DNA of 64,000 bases from Parabacteroides timonensis (GCF_900128505.1 NZ_LT669940.1:62001-126000), one strand, 5' to 3'. Positions 17,323 through 27,062 are shown, numbered from the stretch's first letter. Numbers and translations are program-made. Notes: generated from the letters alone by a model not told the origin.

Positions 17323-20300
17323 ATGTATCAAAAAGCATGCAGCATGGGTTCGCTATGTCGAATTATATGCAATAAAAAAAGTCTAAATATTATGAAAATA
17401 TCTATTATTCTGTTGTTTTTGGGGATATTTTCGGTGTCGGCTACTACCTGGTCACAAGTATCGAATGTTTCGTTGGATATGAATAAAGTGAGGGTAGGTG
17501 AAGTATTTGATGCGATACAGTCTCAGACCGATTATTCTTTCTGGTATGACCTGAAAGATGTGGATGTAGACCGCATTGTATCGGTGAAAGCCGAAAATAA
17601 ATCGGTTAAAGAAGTGCTGGAAACTATTTTTAAAGATAAAAATGTGGATATCCAGTTGGTCGATAACCATTTTGTCCTCAAAACGAAAAGTTTATTGCCC
17701 GTACATTCGGGTGTTACACAAGCTTACCGGGTTACGGGACTTGTGAAAGATCATTTGGGAGATCCGGTTATCGGGGCAAATATTGTGGAGAAAGGAACTG
17801 CTAATGGAACGATTACCGATATCGACGGACGTTTCTCTATCGAAGTTTCGCCGGGGGCAACACTGGTTGTTTCTTATATCGGTTATTTGTCGAAAGAGAT
17901 TCCGGTCAATAACCAGCGGGAGATCCGGGTAGATCTGGTAGAAGATACGCAGACACTGAGCGAAGTGGTGATAGTCGGATTCGGTTCACAGAAAAAGGAA
18001 AACCTGACTGGTGCCGTTTCTCAGGTGAAAATGACGGATGTGTTGGGTTCCCGTCCGGTAACGAATGCTATGAGTGCCTTACAAGGGACTATGCCGGGAT
18101 TACAGATCACAGCCAATAATGATGCAGCCGGTCCGGGATCATCGAAGAATTTCAATATCCGCGGTACGACTTCTATTAACGGTGGCGGCCCGTTGGTTCT
18201 GATCGATAACGTGCCGGGGGATATCGATATGCTTAATCCGGAAGATATCGAAAGTGTTTCGGTATTGAAAGATGCCGCTTCTTCTGCTATTTACGGGGCA
18301 CGTGCTGCGTTCGGTGTTATCCTTGTTACGACGAAGAAAGCACAGAAAGGACAGCGTTTTCAGGTGAATTATAATAATAATTTCGGTTTTCAGTCTTCCA
18401 TCAATGAACCGGGTATAGCGGACGGTATGCAATGGTTGCAGGCCTATAAGGATGCACAATTCGGTTCCGGTAGTTATTTCGCCGGACAGGATATCGATAC
18501 GTGGATCAACTATCTGGCAGCCTACCGCCAGGACCCGAGCCAGTTCAAAACGTATGGGGATGGTGTTTATACCGATCCGGAAACAGGTGTGAACTATTAT
18601 CTGAATGAAAAGAATGTATATACCAATATGTTCGATAATTTCGGTTTCCTGCAAAATCATAATGCATCGTTGAGCGGTGGCGGTGAGAAAATCACTTACC
18701 GTATGTCGTTGGGATATAACAAGGAACAAGGTATTCTGAAAACAGACAAAGACTCTTATAAACGGGCTTCTGCGAGTGCGTATGTTTCGGCGGATGTCAC
18801 TTCCTGGTTGACACAGTCGGCGGATGTCCGTTATGCACAGAGCACGAAAAACATGCCGCTCACTTCCACTTCGTCGACTCTTTACGATATGCGTCAGCCC
18901 AGCTTGTATCCGGAAGGATATCTGGTCATGCCCGACGGGGAAGAGTTATTGACGGATACGCCACAGAATTTATTGAAACTGGCGTCAGACAACAGGACGA
19001 TCCGGGATAACACGCGTTTGATGTCGAAAACGGTTGTAAAACCTTTGTCCGGATTGGAAATGGTATTTGAATATACGTTTGACAAAGTGGTACAGAACAA
19101 TCGTCAGAACCGTGCGATCAAGGATTATGCCAATGTACAGATGGCAAAAAAGCAGACGGCAGCCAATTCTTCTCTGCAGGAGATCAATGAGGCTACCGAT
19201 TATCATGCGATCAATGCGTATGCTACTTATACCCGCACTTTCAATGAGAAACATAATCTGACGGGTATGGTCGGATTCAATCAGGAGCATAGTAAATATA
19301 CAAAACTGACGGCTTATGCCTACGATCTGATCAATGACGAAGTACCTTCTTTCAATACGGCTACCGGTGAGACAAAAACGATCACGGATCAATACCGTGA
19401 ATACACCGTACGTGGGGCTTTCTATCGTTTGAATTATGATTATGAAGGGCGTTATTTATTTGAAGCGAACGGGCGTTACGACGGTTCCTCGAAATTCCCG
19501 AAGAAAAGTCGTTTCGGTTTCTTCCCTTCTTTCTCTGTTGGCTGGAACATTGCCCGCGAAGCGTTTATGGAACCTGCTTCCGGCTGGATAAGCGAATTGA
19601 AGCTGAGAGGTTCGTGGGGGCAGATAGGTAACCAGGCCATCGATCCGTATAAGTTTACTCCTGTGATGTCGGCTTATCCCAAAAATGAAATCAACTGGAT
19701 CGTGAACGGGGATAAACCGACCACATTGAAAGCTCCGGGACTGGTCAGCGATAATTTTACCTGGGAGACAGTGGAAACGTTAGACTTCGGTGTCGATATC
19801 TCTATGCTGAATAACCGCCTGCGCGGAACATTCGACTGGTATCAGCGCGATACAAAAGATATGTTGGCTCCGGGATTGGAATTACCGGCTTTGGTCGGGG
19901 CCTCTGCTCCGTTGCAAAATGTGGCCGACTTGCGTACGAAAGGATGGGAGTTGAGCCTGAACTGGCGCGATAAGATCGGTGCCTGGGGATACAATGTCGG
20001 TTTTAACCTGTATGATTCGCGTACGACTGTTACAAAATATGATAATGAATCGTTTGTATTACAGAATAGTAGCGGGGAGAATAACTACTATACCGGTTAT
20101 GAGATCGGTACGATCTGGGGATATGTGACGGACGGATATTATACGGTCGATGATTTTGAAGATACAAATACCTGGAAGCTGAAAGAGGGAGTTACCTCTA
20201 TCAACGGCGTAAACCCGCGTCCGGGTGATGTGAAATACCAGAATTTGAAGGACGACGAGAACAGTACCAACCGTATCGATGCCGGTGACGGCACACTGGA

Positions 20301-20844
20301 GAATCCGGGCGACCGCAAGATCATCGGTAACAATCGGATACGTTTTCAGTATGGTATCAATCTGGGTGTGAATTATAAAGGATTCGACCTGAATGTTTTG
20401 TTGCAAGGAGTCGGTAAACGTGACGTATGGATGAGCGATGCACGCAGATGGTCGTTCTCTTCCGGACAATTCGGACAGATCTTTGACGACCAGTTGGATT
20501 ACTGGAAGCCGATCGATCCGGAAAACGGAAACTGGAACCCGGTAAATCCGGATGCCGAATACTTCCGTATCTATAACCAGCGTGAAAACGCGAGTTCGAA
20601 TACCCGGGCACAAACGAAATATTTGCTGAACGGCTCTTATCTGCGTGTGAAGAACATCACATTAAGCTATACATTCCCGAAGACATGGATGGATACGATC
20701 CATCTGAATGCCCTGAAAGCCTTTGTGAGTTGTGAGAATCTGCACACATTCACCTCTTTGCCGAAAGGCTATGATCCGGAACGCCTTTCCTGGGGATATC
20801 CTTTCTATCGCACCATTTCGTTTGGTATAAATGTAACACTTTAA
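17323..20844 (+). CDS. SusC/RagA-family TonB-dependent transporter with STN domain
   Basis: A 1173-residue outer-membrane transporter. After a long N-terminal leader with the signal sequence (KISIILLFLGIFSVSATTWSQ) comes an STN (secretin/TonB N-terminal) domain (about 48-125), which receives or sends the FecR signal. A carboxypeptidase-regulatory-like domain follows (about 133-210, VTGLVKDHLGDPVIGANIVEKG), then the TonB box region (SEVVIVGFGSQKKENLTGAV), the plug and a 22-strand barrel ending ISFGINVTL. SusC proteins import glycans or peptides with a SusD lid. The STN domain fits control by the sigma/FecR pair upstream. The substrate cannot be told: no enzyme gene is nearby. Confidence 0.95.
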   Translation: MYQKACSMGSLCRIICNKKSLNIMKISIILLFLGIFSVSATTWSQVSNVSLDMNKVRVGEVFDAIQSQTDYSFWYDLKDVDVDRIVSVKAENKSVKEVLETIFKDKNVDIQLVDNHFVLKTKSLLPVHSGVTQAYRVTGLVKDHLGDPVIGANIVEKGTANGTITDIDGRFSIEVSPGATLVVSYIGYLSKEIPVNNQREIRVDLVEDTQTLSEVVIVGFGSQKKENLTGAVSQVKMTDVLGSRPVTNAMSALQGTMPGLQITANNDAAGPGSSKNFNIRGTTSINGGGPLVLIDNVPGDIDMLNPEDIESVSVLKDAASSAIYGARAAFGVILVTTKKAQKGQRFQVNYNNNFGFQSSINEPGIADGMQWLQAYKDAQFGSGSYFAGQDIDTWINYLAAYRQDPSQFKTYGDGVYTDPETGVNYYLNEKNVYTNMFDNFGFLQNHNASLSGGGEKITYRMSLGYNKEQGILKTDKDSYKRASASAYVSADVTSWLTQSADVRYAQSTKNMPLTSTSSTLYDMRQPSLYPEGYLVMPDGEELLTDTPQNLLKLASDNRTIRDNTRLMSKTVVKPLSGLEMVFEYTFDKVVQNNRQNRAIKDYANVQMAKKQTAANSSLQEINEATDYHAINAYATYTRTFNEKHNLTGMVGFNQEHSKYTKLTAYAYDLINDEVPSFNTATGETKTITDQYREYTVRGAFYRLNYDYEGRYLFEANGRYDGSSKFPKKSRFGFFPSFSVGWNIAREAFMEPASGWISELKLRGSWGQIGNQAIDPYKFTPVMSAYPKNEINWIVNGDKPTTLKAPGLVSDNFTWETVETLDFGVDISMLNNRLRGTFDWYQRDTKDMLAPGLELPALVGASAPLQNVADLRTKGWELSLNWRDKIGAWGYNVGFNLYDSRTTVTKYDNESFVLQNSSGENNYYTGYEIGTIWGYVTDGYYTVDDFEDTNTWKLKEGVTSINGVNPRPGDVKYQNLKDDENSTNRIDAGDGTLENPGDRKIIGNNRIRFQYGINLGVNYKGFDLNVLLQGVGKRDVWMSDARRWSFSSGQFGQIFDDQLDYWKPIDPENGNWNPVNPDAEYFRIYNQRENASSNTRAQTKYLLNGSYLRVKNITLSYTFPKTWMDTIHLNALKAFVSCENLHTFTSLPKGYDPERLSWGYPFYRTISFGINVTL

Positions 20845-20856
20845 ACTAGCAGGAAA

Positions 20857-22746
20857 ATGAAAAAAATACTATATTCTTTGATGATAATGGCAGGTCTTGC
20901 TGCCTTACCTGGTTGTAATGACGATTTCATGGAGCGTTATCCGCAGGATTCGTTGACTGAAGAAACGGTTTTCTCTACTTATAGTACGTTTAAAACGTAT
21001 TCATGGGGATTATATAATGTTTTTACGAACGGGAATATGCTACGGCGTCCGGGTACGGGCGGCGGTTATGCCAGTGCTGTTTCTTATCAGGGGGATATCA
21101 ATGCGGGTTACCTGATGCGGCGCCTGGGAAGTGGGAATAGTTATGCTTTCCAGACGATAACAGACGTATCTTCCGGGAACGGTTGGGACTTTTCTTTTAT
21201 CCGTAATGTCAACCTGATGTTGGATAATATCGATAATTCGGCTATGGGCGACGCGGATAAGGAACATTGGCGTTCCGTCGGCTATTTTTTCCGTGCTTAT
21301 TATTATTCGGAACTGATTGCCCGTTTCGGAGATGTGTCCTGGGTTGAGCATGTACTGGGCGATAGCGATACGGAAGTGGCTTATGGTTCCCGTACGCCGC
21401 GTAAAGAGGTGGCAGATAAAGTGCTTGAAAACTTACTATACGCTGAACAATATATAAAACCGGCAGGCGACGGGGATAATACGATCAATGTGCATGTAGT
21501 ACGTGCCTTGATCTCCCGTTTTGCCCTGTTTGAAGGAACCTGGCGGAAATATCATGAATTGGGTGATTATGAGAAATATTTCGATGCCTGCGTCAAAGCG
21601 TCTGAGAGTCTGATGGCTACTTATCCGACGGTGCACAGTAACTTCGGTGAAATGCTGACTTCTGACCTGGCGGGTATTCCGGGTGTGATCCTTTATCAGG
21701 AATATATTCCGAGCATCTTTACGAATTATGTATTGACCCATGTGGAACGAACTTCTACCCATAATGTGGAAATGCCGCAGCACATTGTCGATATGTACTT
21801 GTGTAAAGACGGGAAACCGGTCTCGACAAGTAAAGAATACGAATGGGATAAGACGGATAAAACGATGTATGCCACATTCCGTAACCGCGACTATCGCTTG
21901 TTGGAAACTGTTGTTCCTCCCTATAAGGTGGTGCGCACCAATAACAATAATTCCTGGGAATATACTGATGATCCGGCACATAGAGAGTACATGGATCTGA
22001 TGGGGGTTACTACTTACACCGGTTATGGCGGCGGACATGGGGAAGCCGGTAAGCATAAGGTCTTTCCGCTGATGAACTGGTCGGCATCCGTACTGGAAGG
22101 TGTTCCTCATTTCTCTACGAATAACTGGGGGCAGGGATTTATCGTAGCTCGTAGCGGTAATTATGTATACCGTTATTATAATGTGTGGGACGATTCACGA
22201 GAAAATCAGGGAACTTCCGATGTGCCGTTGTTCAGGATAGAAGAAGTGTTACTGAATTATGCAGAAGCAAAATTTGAAAAAGGTGAATTTAATCAGGGCG
22301 TAGTTGATGCGACTATCAATAAATTGCGTACACGGGCTAAAATCGCAAACATGGCAGTTGCAGAAATAAATGACAGCTTTGATCGGAAACGCGATCCGTC
22401 GGTAGCTCCGGTTCTTTGGGAGATCCGCCGCGAGCGTATGGTGGAACTGATGGGAGAAGGCTTTGGTTTCTATGATGTGCGCCGTTGGAAAAAAGCCGAA
22501 TGGTTTGTGAACAAGGTACAATACGGTCAGTGGGCAACCAAAGAACAGATCGGTAGTAGCGGACAGTTCATCGATCTGAACACCGGTTTTGCCGATGCAT
22601 CCGGGAAAACGGAAGGATATGTATATATGTATAACGATCCGGTTAAAACAGGTAAAGGTTGGCTGGAGAAATACTATCTGTATCAGATTCCTACCAATGA
22701 GATCGCCTTGAATCCGAATCTGACACAAAATCCGGGCTGGAATTAA
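20857..22746 (+). CDS. SusD/RagB-family substrate-binding lipoprotein
   Basis: A 629-residue surface lipoprotein. The signal peptide ends in the lipobox LPGC (acylated Cys20), followed by NDDFMERYPQDSLTEETVFST, typical of SusD N-termini. TPR-like helices cover about residues 90-330, and the C-terminal SusD/RagB part has RIEEVLLNYAEAKFE and WEIRRERMVELMGEGFGFYDVRRW. It caps the SusC transporter encoded 12 bp upstream and binds the imported nutrient at the surface. There is no glycosidase, peptidase or sulfatase gene after it; rpmH follows. Confidence 0.95.
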   Translation: MKKILYSLMIMAGLAALPGCNDDFMERYPQDSLTEETVFSTYSTFKTYSWGLYNVFTNGNMLRRPGTGGGYASAVSYQGDINAGYLMRRLGSGNSYAFQTITDVSSGNGWDFSFIRNVNLMLDNIDNSAMGDADKEHWRSVGYFFRAYYYSELIARFGDVSWVEHVLGDSDTEVAYGSRTPRKEVADKVLENLLYAEQYIKPAGDGDNTINVHVVRALISRFALFEGTWRKYHELGDYEKYFDACVKASESLMATYPTVHSNFGEMLTSDLAGIPGVILYQEYIPSIFTNYVLTHVERTSTHNVEMPQHIVDMYLCKDGKPVSTSKEYEWDKTDKTMYATFRNRDYRLLETVVPPYKVVRTNNNNSWEYTDDPAHREYMDLMGVTTYTGYGGGHGEAGKHKVFPLMNWSASVLEGVPHFSTNNWGQGFIVARSGNYVYRYYNVWDDSRENQGTSDVPLFRIEEVLLNYAEAKFEKGEFNQGVVDATINKLRTRAKIANMAVAEINDSFDRKRDPSVAPVLWEIRRERMVELMGEGFGFYDVRRWKKAEWFVNKVQYGQWATKEQIGSSGQFIDLNTGFADASGKTEGYVYMYNDPVKTGKGWLEKYYLYQIPTNEIALNPNLTQNPGWN

Positions 22747-22765
22747 AAGAAAAAACTTTCAACTC

Positions 22766-22796
22766 TTTGTTTATTAAAAAAAAGCCTCTATCTTTG
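22766..22796 (+). promoter_or_regulatory. Promoter of rpmH
   Basis: TTTG (22766-22769), then exactly 19 nt, then TATCTTTG (22789-22796): a complete match to the Bacteroidetes primary promoter. The predicted start near 22803 gives a leader of about 40 nt. Confidence 0.85.
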
Positions 22797-22843
22797 CAGC
22801 CCGAATTGGTATATAAGATAATAATAAATAAATATATAGAAAG

Positions 22844-22996
22844 ATGAAAAGAACATTCCAACCTTCCAACAGAAAAAGAAAGAACAAGCACGGTTTCCGT
22901 TCAAGAATGGCAACAGCTAATGGTCGTAGAGTATTAGCATCTCGTCGTGCTAAAGGAAGAGCTAAGTTATCAGTTTCTGACGAATATAACGGATAA
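22844..22996 (+). CDS. rpmH: 50S ribosomal protein bL34
   Basis: A 50-residue, highly basic protein beginning MKRTFQPSNRKRKNKHGFRS and continuing with RMATANGRRVLASRRAKGRAKL, the universal bL34 pattern. It is a structural component of the large ribosomal subunit. The usual length is 44-52 residues, so it is complete. It has a strong promoter of its own and a long terminator hairpin 28 bp after the stop, so it is expressed as a single gene. The usual rpmH neighbours rnpA and dnaA are absent, which is common in Bacteroidetes. Confidence 0.97.
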   Translation: MKRTFQPSNRKRKNKHGFRSRMATANGRRVLASRRAKGRAKLSVSDEYNG

Positions 22997-23023
22997 TCAA
23001 TCCGTTTTAAAGAAATTATTCAT

Positions 23024-23070
23024 AAAGAAAGTAGAGGTTTTTGCTAAAAAGCCTTTACTTTCTTTGTTTT
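23024..23070 (+). terminator. Terminator of rpmH
   Basis: A stem of about 19 bp pairs 23024-23042 with 23046-23065 around a 3-nt loop, with a few G-U or imperfect pairs, and a short T-run follows at 23067-23070. Its 3' arm overlaps the TTTG box of the next promoter. Confidence 0.75.
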
Positions 23071-23093
23071 AACGGCTTTGTTTTCTACTTTTG
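23063..23093 (+). promoter_or_regulatory. Promoter of the PASTA-RluA-Ddl operon
   Basis: TTTG (23063-23066), exactly 19 nt, then TACTTTTG (23086-23093). The predicted start near 23100 is about 20 nt before the ATG at 23120. This short leader supports 23120 rather than 23078 as the start codon. Confidence 0.8.
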
Positions 23094-23119
23094 ATCCCGC
23101 CTACAAATACAAAATAGAA

Positions 23120-23743
23120 ATGAATAACTTTTTTGTTAAACTGATAAAGAATCCGTACGTCTTGAACCTGCTATTGGCAGTGGTCGTGACATGTGGCCTG
23201 ATTTATGGAACCTTGAAATGGCTCGATAAGTATACGCGACATAACGAGGCAGTTGTCGTACCGGATGTGAAAGGATTGAAGGTGGAAGAAGCTGCTGAAT
23301 TCTTCAAGAATAACAACTTACGTTATAATGTGATCGACTCTGTATTCTCCAAGGATGTTAGTCCGGGAGCAATTGTGGAGTTGGTGCCTTCAGCCGGATC
23401 GAAGGTAAAAGAAGGCCGGATCGTATTTATCACGGTAAATGCATTGACATCGCAGATGGCTACTATTCCCGAGGTGGAAGATTTGTCGTTCCGCCAGGCC
23501 TACGCCTTATTGCGTGCCCGTGGATTTGAGAATGTGGAGATCGAATATGTTCCGGGTGACTTTAAAGACCTGGCTGTTTCTGTCGATTTGCGTGGAAGAA
23601 CGTTGGAAAAAGGCGAGCATGTCCCGCTCACCGCTCCTTTGATTCTTAAAGTGAGCAGTGGCGAGGCCGAAGTCCTTCCCGAAGATTCTTTGTCGACTAT
23701 GCCCGTCGAGTCGCTGGATAGTGAAGAAGAAAACTGGTTTTAA
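23120..23743 (+). CDS. Membrane-anchored PASTA-domain protein
   Basis: About 207 residues from the ATG at 23120 (MNNFFVKLIKNPYV), chosen because the promoter lies between 23078 and 23120. One transmembrane helix (about 12-35) is followed by two PASTA domains, about 45-112 (VVPDVKGLKVEEAAEFFKNN) and 113-180 (IPEVEDLSFRQAYALLRARG), and an acidic tail. PASTA domains bind unlinked peptidoglycan or muropeptides, so the protein is periplasmic. No kinase or transpeptidase domain is attached. The gene is followed after 2 bp by the pseudouridine synthase gene and then ddl, which fits a cell-wall role. Confidence 0.92.
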   Translation: MNNFFVKLIKNPYVLNLLLAVVVTCGLIYGTLKWLDKYTRHNEAVVVPDVKGLKVEEAAEFFKNNNLRYNVIDSVFSKDVSPGAIVELVPSAGSKVKEGRIVFITVNALTSQMATIPEVEDLSFRQAYALLRARGFENVEIEYVPGDFKDLAVSVDLRGRTLEKGEHVPLTAPLILKVSSGEAEVLPEDSLSTMPVESLDSEEENWF

Positions 23744-23745
23744 CG

Positions 23746-24822
23746 ATGGATGAATTTTTCGACGAAATGGATGATGAACAGGCTGATGACCTGTTAGGAC
23801 AGGAAGAGGAGGGTGGAACTCCCCAGCTGTATGAACATTTCCGCTTCGTTGCCGATCGCGGACAGTCTTTGTTGCGGGTAGACAAATTCCTGGTCGACCG
23901 TATGTTCGGTGCCACCCGCAACCGGATACAATTGGCAGCCGATGCGGGTTGTATCCTGGCAAACGGCAAGCCGGTAAAAAGTAATTACCGTGTGAAACCC
24001 GAGGATGTGGTGACGATCGTGATGACGCGTCCCCGTCGCGAACTGGAAATTATTCCTGAAAATATCCCTATTAAAATAATATACGAAGACGATGACTTGC
24101 TGGTGGTTGATAAACCGGCAGGACTGGTTGTGCATCCCGGACACGGTAATTATACCGGTACGTTGGTCAATGCGTTGGCCTGGTACCTGAAAGACGATCC
24201 GACCTATGATCCGTCCGATCCCCGGCTGGGATTAGTGCATCGTATAGATAAAGATACATCCGGGTTATTGGTTGTCGCCAAGAAACCGGAAGCAAAGGCT
24301 AATCTGAGCCTGCAATTCTTTAATAAGACGACCAAGCGCGAATACCGGGCATTGGTCTGGGGAATCGTGCAGGAAGATGAAGGCCGCATAGAAGGTAATA
24401 TCGGGCGCGATCCCCGCGACCGGATGCAGATGACCGTCTTTCCCGAAGGAGATCAGGGAAAAACGGCCGTTACTCATTATTCCGTATTGGAACGCCTGGG
24501 CTATGTGACATTGGTGAAGTGTCGCCTGGAAACCGGACGTACGCACCAGATTCGTGTACATATGAAATATATCGGTCATACACTTTTCAACGATGAACGG
24601 TATGGTGGGCACGAAATTCTTAAAGGAACAACTTTTACTAAATATAAACAGTTCGTACAGAACTGCTTTGCCATCTGTCCCCGGCAGGCACTGCATGCCA
24701 AAACGCTGGGATTTGTGCATCCTACTACCGGCGAGGAAATGTTTTTTGATTCCGAGATTCCCGCTGATATGACACAGTTGATAGAGAAGTGGCGGATATA
24801 TGCAAATACTAAAGAAATATAA
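23746..24822 (+). CDS. RluA-family 23S rRNA/tRNA pseudouridine synthase (RluD-like)
   Basis: A 358-residue enzyme that isomerises uridine to pseudouridine in RNA. An acidic N-terminal extension (about 1-25) precedes an S4 RNA-binding domain (about 40-100, LLRVDKFLVDRMFGATRNRIQ). The catalytic domain has the motif HRIDKDTSGLLVVAKK, with catalytic Asp168, and the later RTHQIRVHMKYIGHTLFND. RluD, which modifies helix 69 of 23S rRNA, is the closest match by architecture, but the exact target cannot be fixed from sequence. It is 2 bp from each neighbour in the operon. Confidence 0.94.
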   Translation: MDEFFDEMDDEQADDLLGQEEEGGTPQLYEHFRFVADRGQSLLRVDKFLVDRMFGATRNRIQLAADAGCILANGKPVKSNYRVKPEDVVTIVMTRPRRELEIIPENIPIKIIYEDDDLLVVDKPAGLVVHPGHGNYTGTLVNALAWYLKDDPTYDPSDPRLGLVHRIDKDTSGLLVVAKKPEAKANLSLQFFNKTTKREYRALVWGIVQEDEGRIEGNIGRDPRDRMQMTVFPEGDQGKTAVTHYSVLERLGYVTLVKCRLETGRTHQIRVHMKYIGHTLFNDERYGGHEILKGTTFTKYKQFVQNCFAICPRQALHAKTLGFVHPTTGEEMFFDSEIPADMTQLIEKWRIYANTKEI

Positions 24823-24824
24823 AA

Positions 24825-25832
24825 ATGAAAAAGAACATTGCTATTGTAGCCGGAGGAGATTCTTCCGAGATTGTTGTTTCATTAAAAAGTGCAGAAGGAA
24901 TCTACTCTTTTATTGATAAAGACAAATATAATTTATATATTGCAATCGTTAAGAAAGGCGAATGGGCGGTTAAACTTCCTGGCGGGGAATATACACCAAT
25001 TGATAAAAATGATTTTAGTTTCCGGGAGCATGGTGAAGTGAAGCACTTCGACTTTGCTTATATCACTATTCACGGTACTCCGGGAGAGGATGGCAGATTA
25101 CAAGGCTACTTCGATATGATAGGGATGCCTTATTCTTCGTGCAATCAGTTGGTCAGCGCTCTTACCTTTAATAAATTTGTTTGTAATAATTATTTGCATA
25201 GTTTCGGTATCAATGTATCTGACTCTATCCGTTTGTTCAGAGGACAGACAGTGACAGACGAGGAAGTTGTAGGCCGTCTGGGATTGCCGGTATTTGTGAA
25301 ACCGAATGATGGGGGAAGCAGTTTCGGCGTTACAAAAGTGAAGGAAGTTTCACAATTGCAACCTGCTATTGCAAAGGCTTTTGCTGAAGGCAACGAGGTC
25401 ATACTGGAAAGTTTTATTTCAGGAACAGAAGTGACTTGCGGTTGTTATAAGGTAGGTGGCGGCCCGGAGGCTGCCCGGAAGGAAGTTGTCTTTCCGCTTA
25501 CCGAAGTGGTTACAAAGAACGAGTTCTTTGATTTCAACGCGAAGTATAATGGCGAGTCAGACGAGATAACTCCGGCTCGTATCTCTCCCGAACTGACGGA
25601 GAAAGTACAACGCGAAACATCGAAGATTTATGACATACTGGGCGCCAAAGGACTCATCCGGGTTGATTTTATTATCGAAGCAGACGGTAAACCGAAAATG
25701 CTCGAGGTAAATACGACACCGGGTATGACGGCTACCAGCTTTATTCCGCAGCAGGTTCGGGCTGCCGGATTGGACATCAAGGAGGTCATGACTGACATAA
25801 TTGAAAATGAACTGCAAAAGGTAGGTAAATAA
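24825..25832 (+). CDS. ddl: D-alanine--D-alanine ligase
   Basis: A 335-residue cytoplasmic ATP-grasp enzyme that joins two D-alanines for peptidoglycan precursors. The N-terminal domain begins KKNIAIVAGGDSSEIVVSL, a somewhat changed version of the usual GGxSxEhxVS. The central ATP-grasp part has LPVFVKPNDGGSSFGVTKV, and the C-terminal part has GLIRVDFIIEADGKPKMLEVNTTPGMTATS, with the metal-binding E-x-N. The length is normal. The gene lies 2 bp after the pseudouridine synthase gene and 12 bp before the acyltransferase gene. Confidence 0.96.
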   Translation: MKKNIAIVAGGDSSEIVVSLKSAEGIYSFIDKDKYNLYIAIVKKGEWAVKLPGGEYTPIDKNDFSFREHGEVKHFDFAYITIHGTPGEDGRLQGYFDMIGMPYSSCNQLVSALTFNKFVCNNYLHSFGINVSDSIRLFRGQTVTDEEVVGRLGLPVFVKPNDGGSSFGVTKVKEVSQLQPAIAKAFAEGNEVILESFISGTEVTCGCYKVGGGPEAARKEVVFPLTEVVTKNEFFDFNAKYNGESDEITPARISPELTEKVQRETSKIYDILGAKGLIRVDFIIEADGKPKMLEVNTTPGMTATSFIPQQVRAAGLDIKEVMTDIIENELQKVGK

Positions 25833-25844
25833 TAATAAAAAGAT

Positions 25845-27005
25845 ATGGATACAGAAGTTTCCTATAATTTTGACGACATTCGTCCGCTGAACAACGACGA
25901 GGTGAAGGATGCTATTGAAGCACTGGTAACCAACGAAGATTTCGAGCGGGCCTTCCGGTACATCAAACCGGATGTGAACTGGGAAGAGTTTTCTGAAACG
26001 ATGCGTTCGTTCAAGACAAAAGAAGACTTTAAATCGAAGCTGGCTTACGAAGCTGTGATGATGGTTGCCAATAAGACGACTTTCTCACTGACAATCTCCG
26101 GACGAAGCCGTCTTCCGAAAGATAAAAAGCCTTGTACGTTTATTTCCAATCACCGTGACATTGTTCTGGATGCCTCATTCCTGAATGTAATGTTGTATGA
26201 TGTGGGGTATGGTATGACGCAGGTAGCGATAGGTGATAACCTGATGATCCGTCCCTGGATCGAAACACTGGTTCGCCTGAATAACAGTTTTATCGTAAAA
26301 CGTGGTGTCTCTGTACGCCAAATGCTGGATGTAAGTAAAAAACTTTCGGCATATATCCGTCATACGATAAATGAAACGAAAGAATCTATCTGGATCGCGC
26401 AGCGCGAAGGCCGTGCCAAAGATTCAAACGACCGCACACAGGGTAGTGTCTTGAAAATGTTGAATATGAGCGGAGGGAAGGATATCGTTTCCAACATCAT
26501 GGATTTGAATATTTTCCCGGTTGCTATCTCTTACGAGTACGATCCGTGCGACTTCCTGAAAGCAAAAGAGTTCCAGATGAAACGCGATGATCCTGATTAT
26601 GTGAAGAGCCAGCGTGACGATTTATTGAGCATGGAGACGGGTATCCTGAATAATAAAGGACGTGTTCACTTCACCTTGACGGAACCGATCAACGACCAGT
26701 TGGCTGCTCTCGATAGGAATATGGAAAAGAATGAATTGGTTGCTGCTATCGCTTCTATCATCGATAGGGAAATTTATAAACATTATCGTTTCTATCCTTG
26801 CAACTATGTGGCGTATGATATGCTGACCGGTACAAAACGTTTCAGCGGTAACTACGGGTTGAGAGACAAAAAACATTTTGAAGAGTATCTGCAGGGACAA
26901 TTGGATAAGATTGTCTTGCCGAATAAAGACGAAGCATTCCTGCGCACGAAGATACTTGAAATGTACACGAATCCTTTGAAGAATTACCTGGCAAACCAGG
27001 AATAA
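25845..27005 (+). CDS. 1-acyl-sn-glycerol-3-phosphate acyltransferase-like protein
   Basis: A 386-residue protein with the acyltransferase motif FISNHRDIVLDASFL near residue 104 (H-x5-D, slightly longer than the usual H-x4-D). A second block (NNSFIVKRGVSVRQML) and a third (WIAQREGRAKDSNDRTQ) correspond to the substrate-binding motifs of PlsC-type enzymes. It is longer than PlsC, with extra N-terminal (about 80 residues) and C-terminal parts, and no strong membrane helix. It likely transfers an acyl group to a glycerolipid or other envelope lipid; the acceptor is not known. Last gene of the PASTA-RluA-Ddl operon, followed by a terminator. Confidence 0.85.
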   Translation: MDTEVSYNFDDIRPLNNDEVKDAIEALVTNEDFERAFRYIKPDVNWEEFSETMRSFKTKEDFKSKLAYEAVMMVANKTTFSLTISGRSRLPKDKKPCTFISNHRDIVLDASFLNVMLYDVGYGMTQVAIGDNLMIRPWIETLVRLNNSFIVKRGVSVRQMLDVSKKLSAYIRHTINETKESIWIAQREGRAKDSNDRTQGSVLKMLNMSGGKDIVSNIMDLNIFPVAISYEYDPCDFLKAKEFQMKRDDPDYVKSQRDDLLSMETGILNNKGRVHFTLTEPINDQLAALDRNMEKNELVAAIASIIDREIYKHYRFYPCNYVAYDMLTGTKRFSGNYGLRDKKHFEEYLQGQLDKIVLPNKDEAFLRTKILEMYTNPLKNYLANQE

Positions 27006-27028
27006 GAAAAATAGAACCGAGATATATG

Positions 27029-27062
27029 AAAAGGGACTGTCATCTTCGTGGCAGTCCCTTTT
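27029..27062. terminator. Bidirectional terminator
   Basis: AAAAGGGACTG (27029-27039) pairs perfectly with CAGTCCCTTTT (27052-27062) over a 12-nt loop. It lies between two convergent genes and can serve both. Confidence 0.85.

Noticed and set aside
18139..20613. Antisense frames in the SusC gene
   Set aside because: The plus-strand reading matches the SusC family throughout, so these are shadows.
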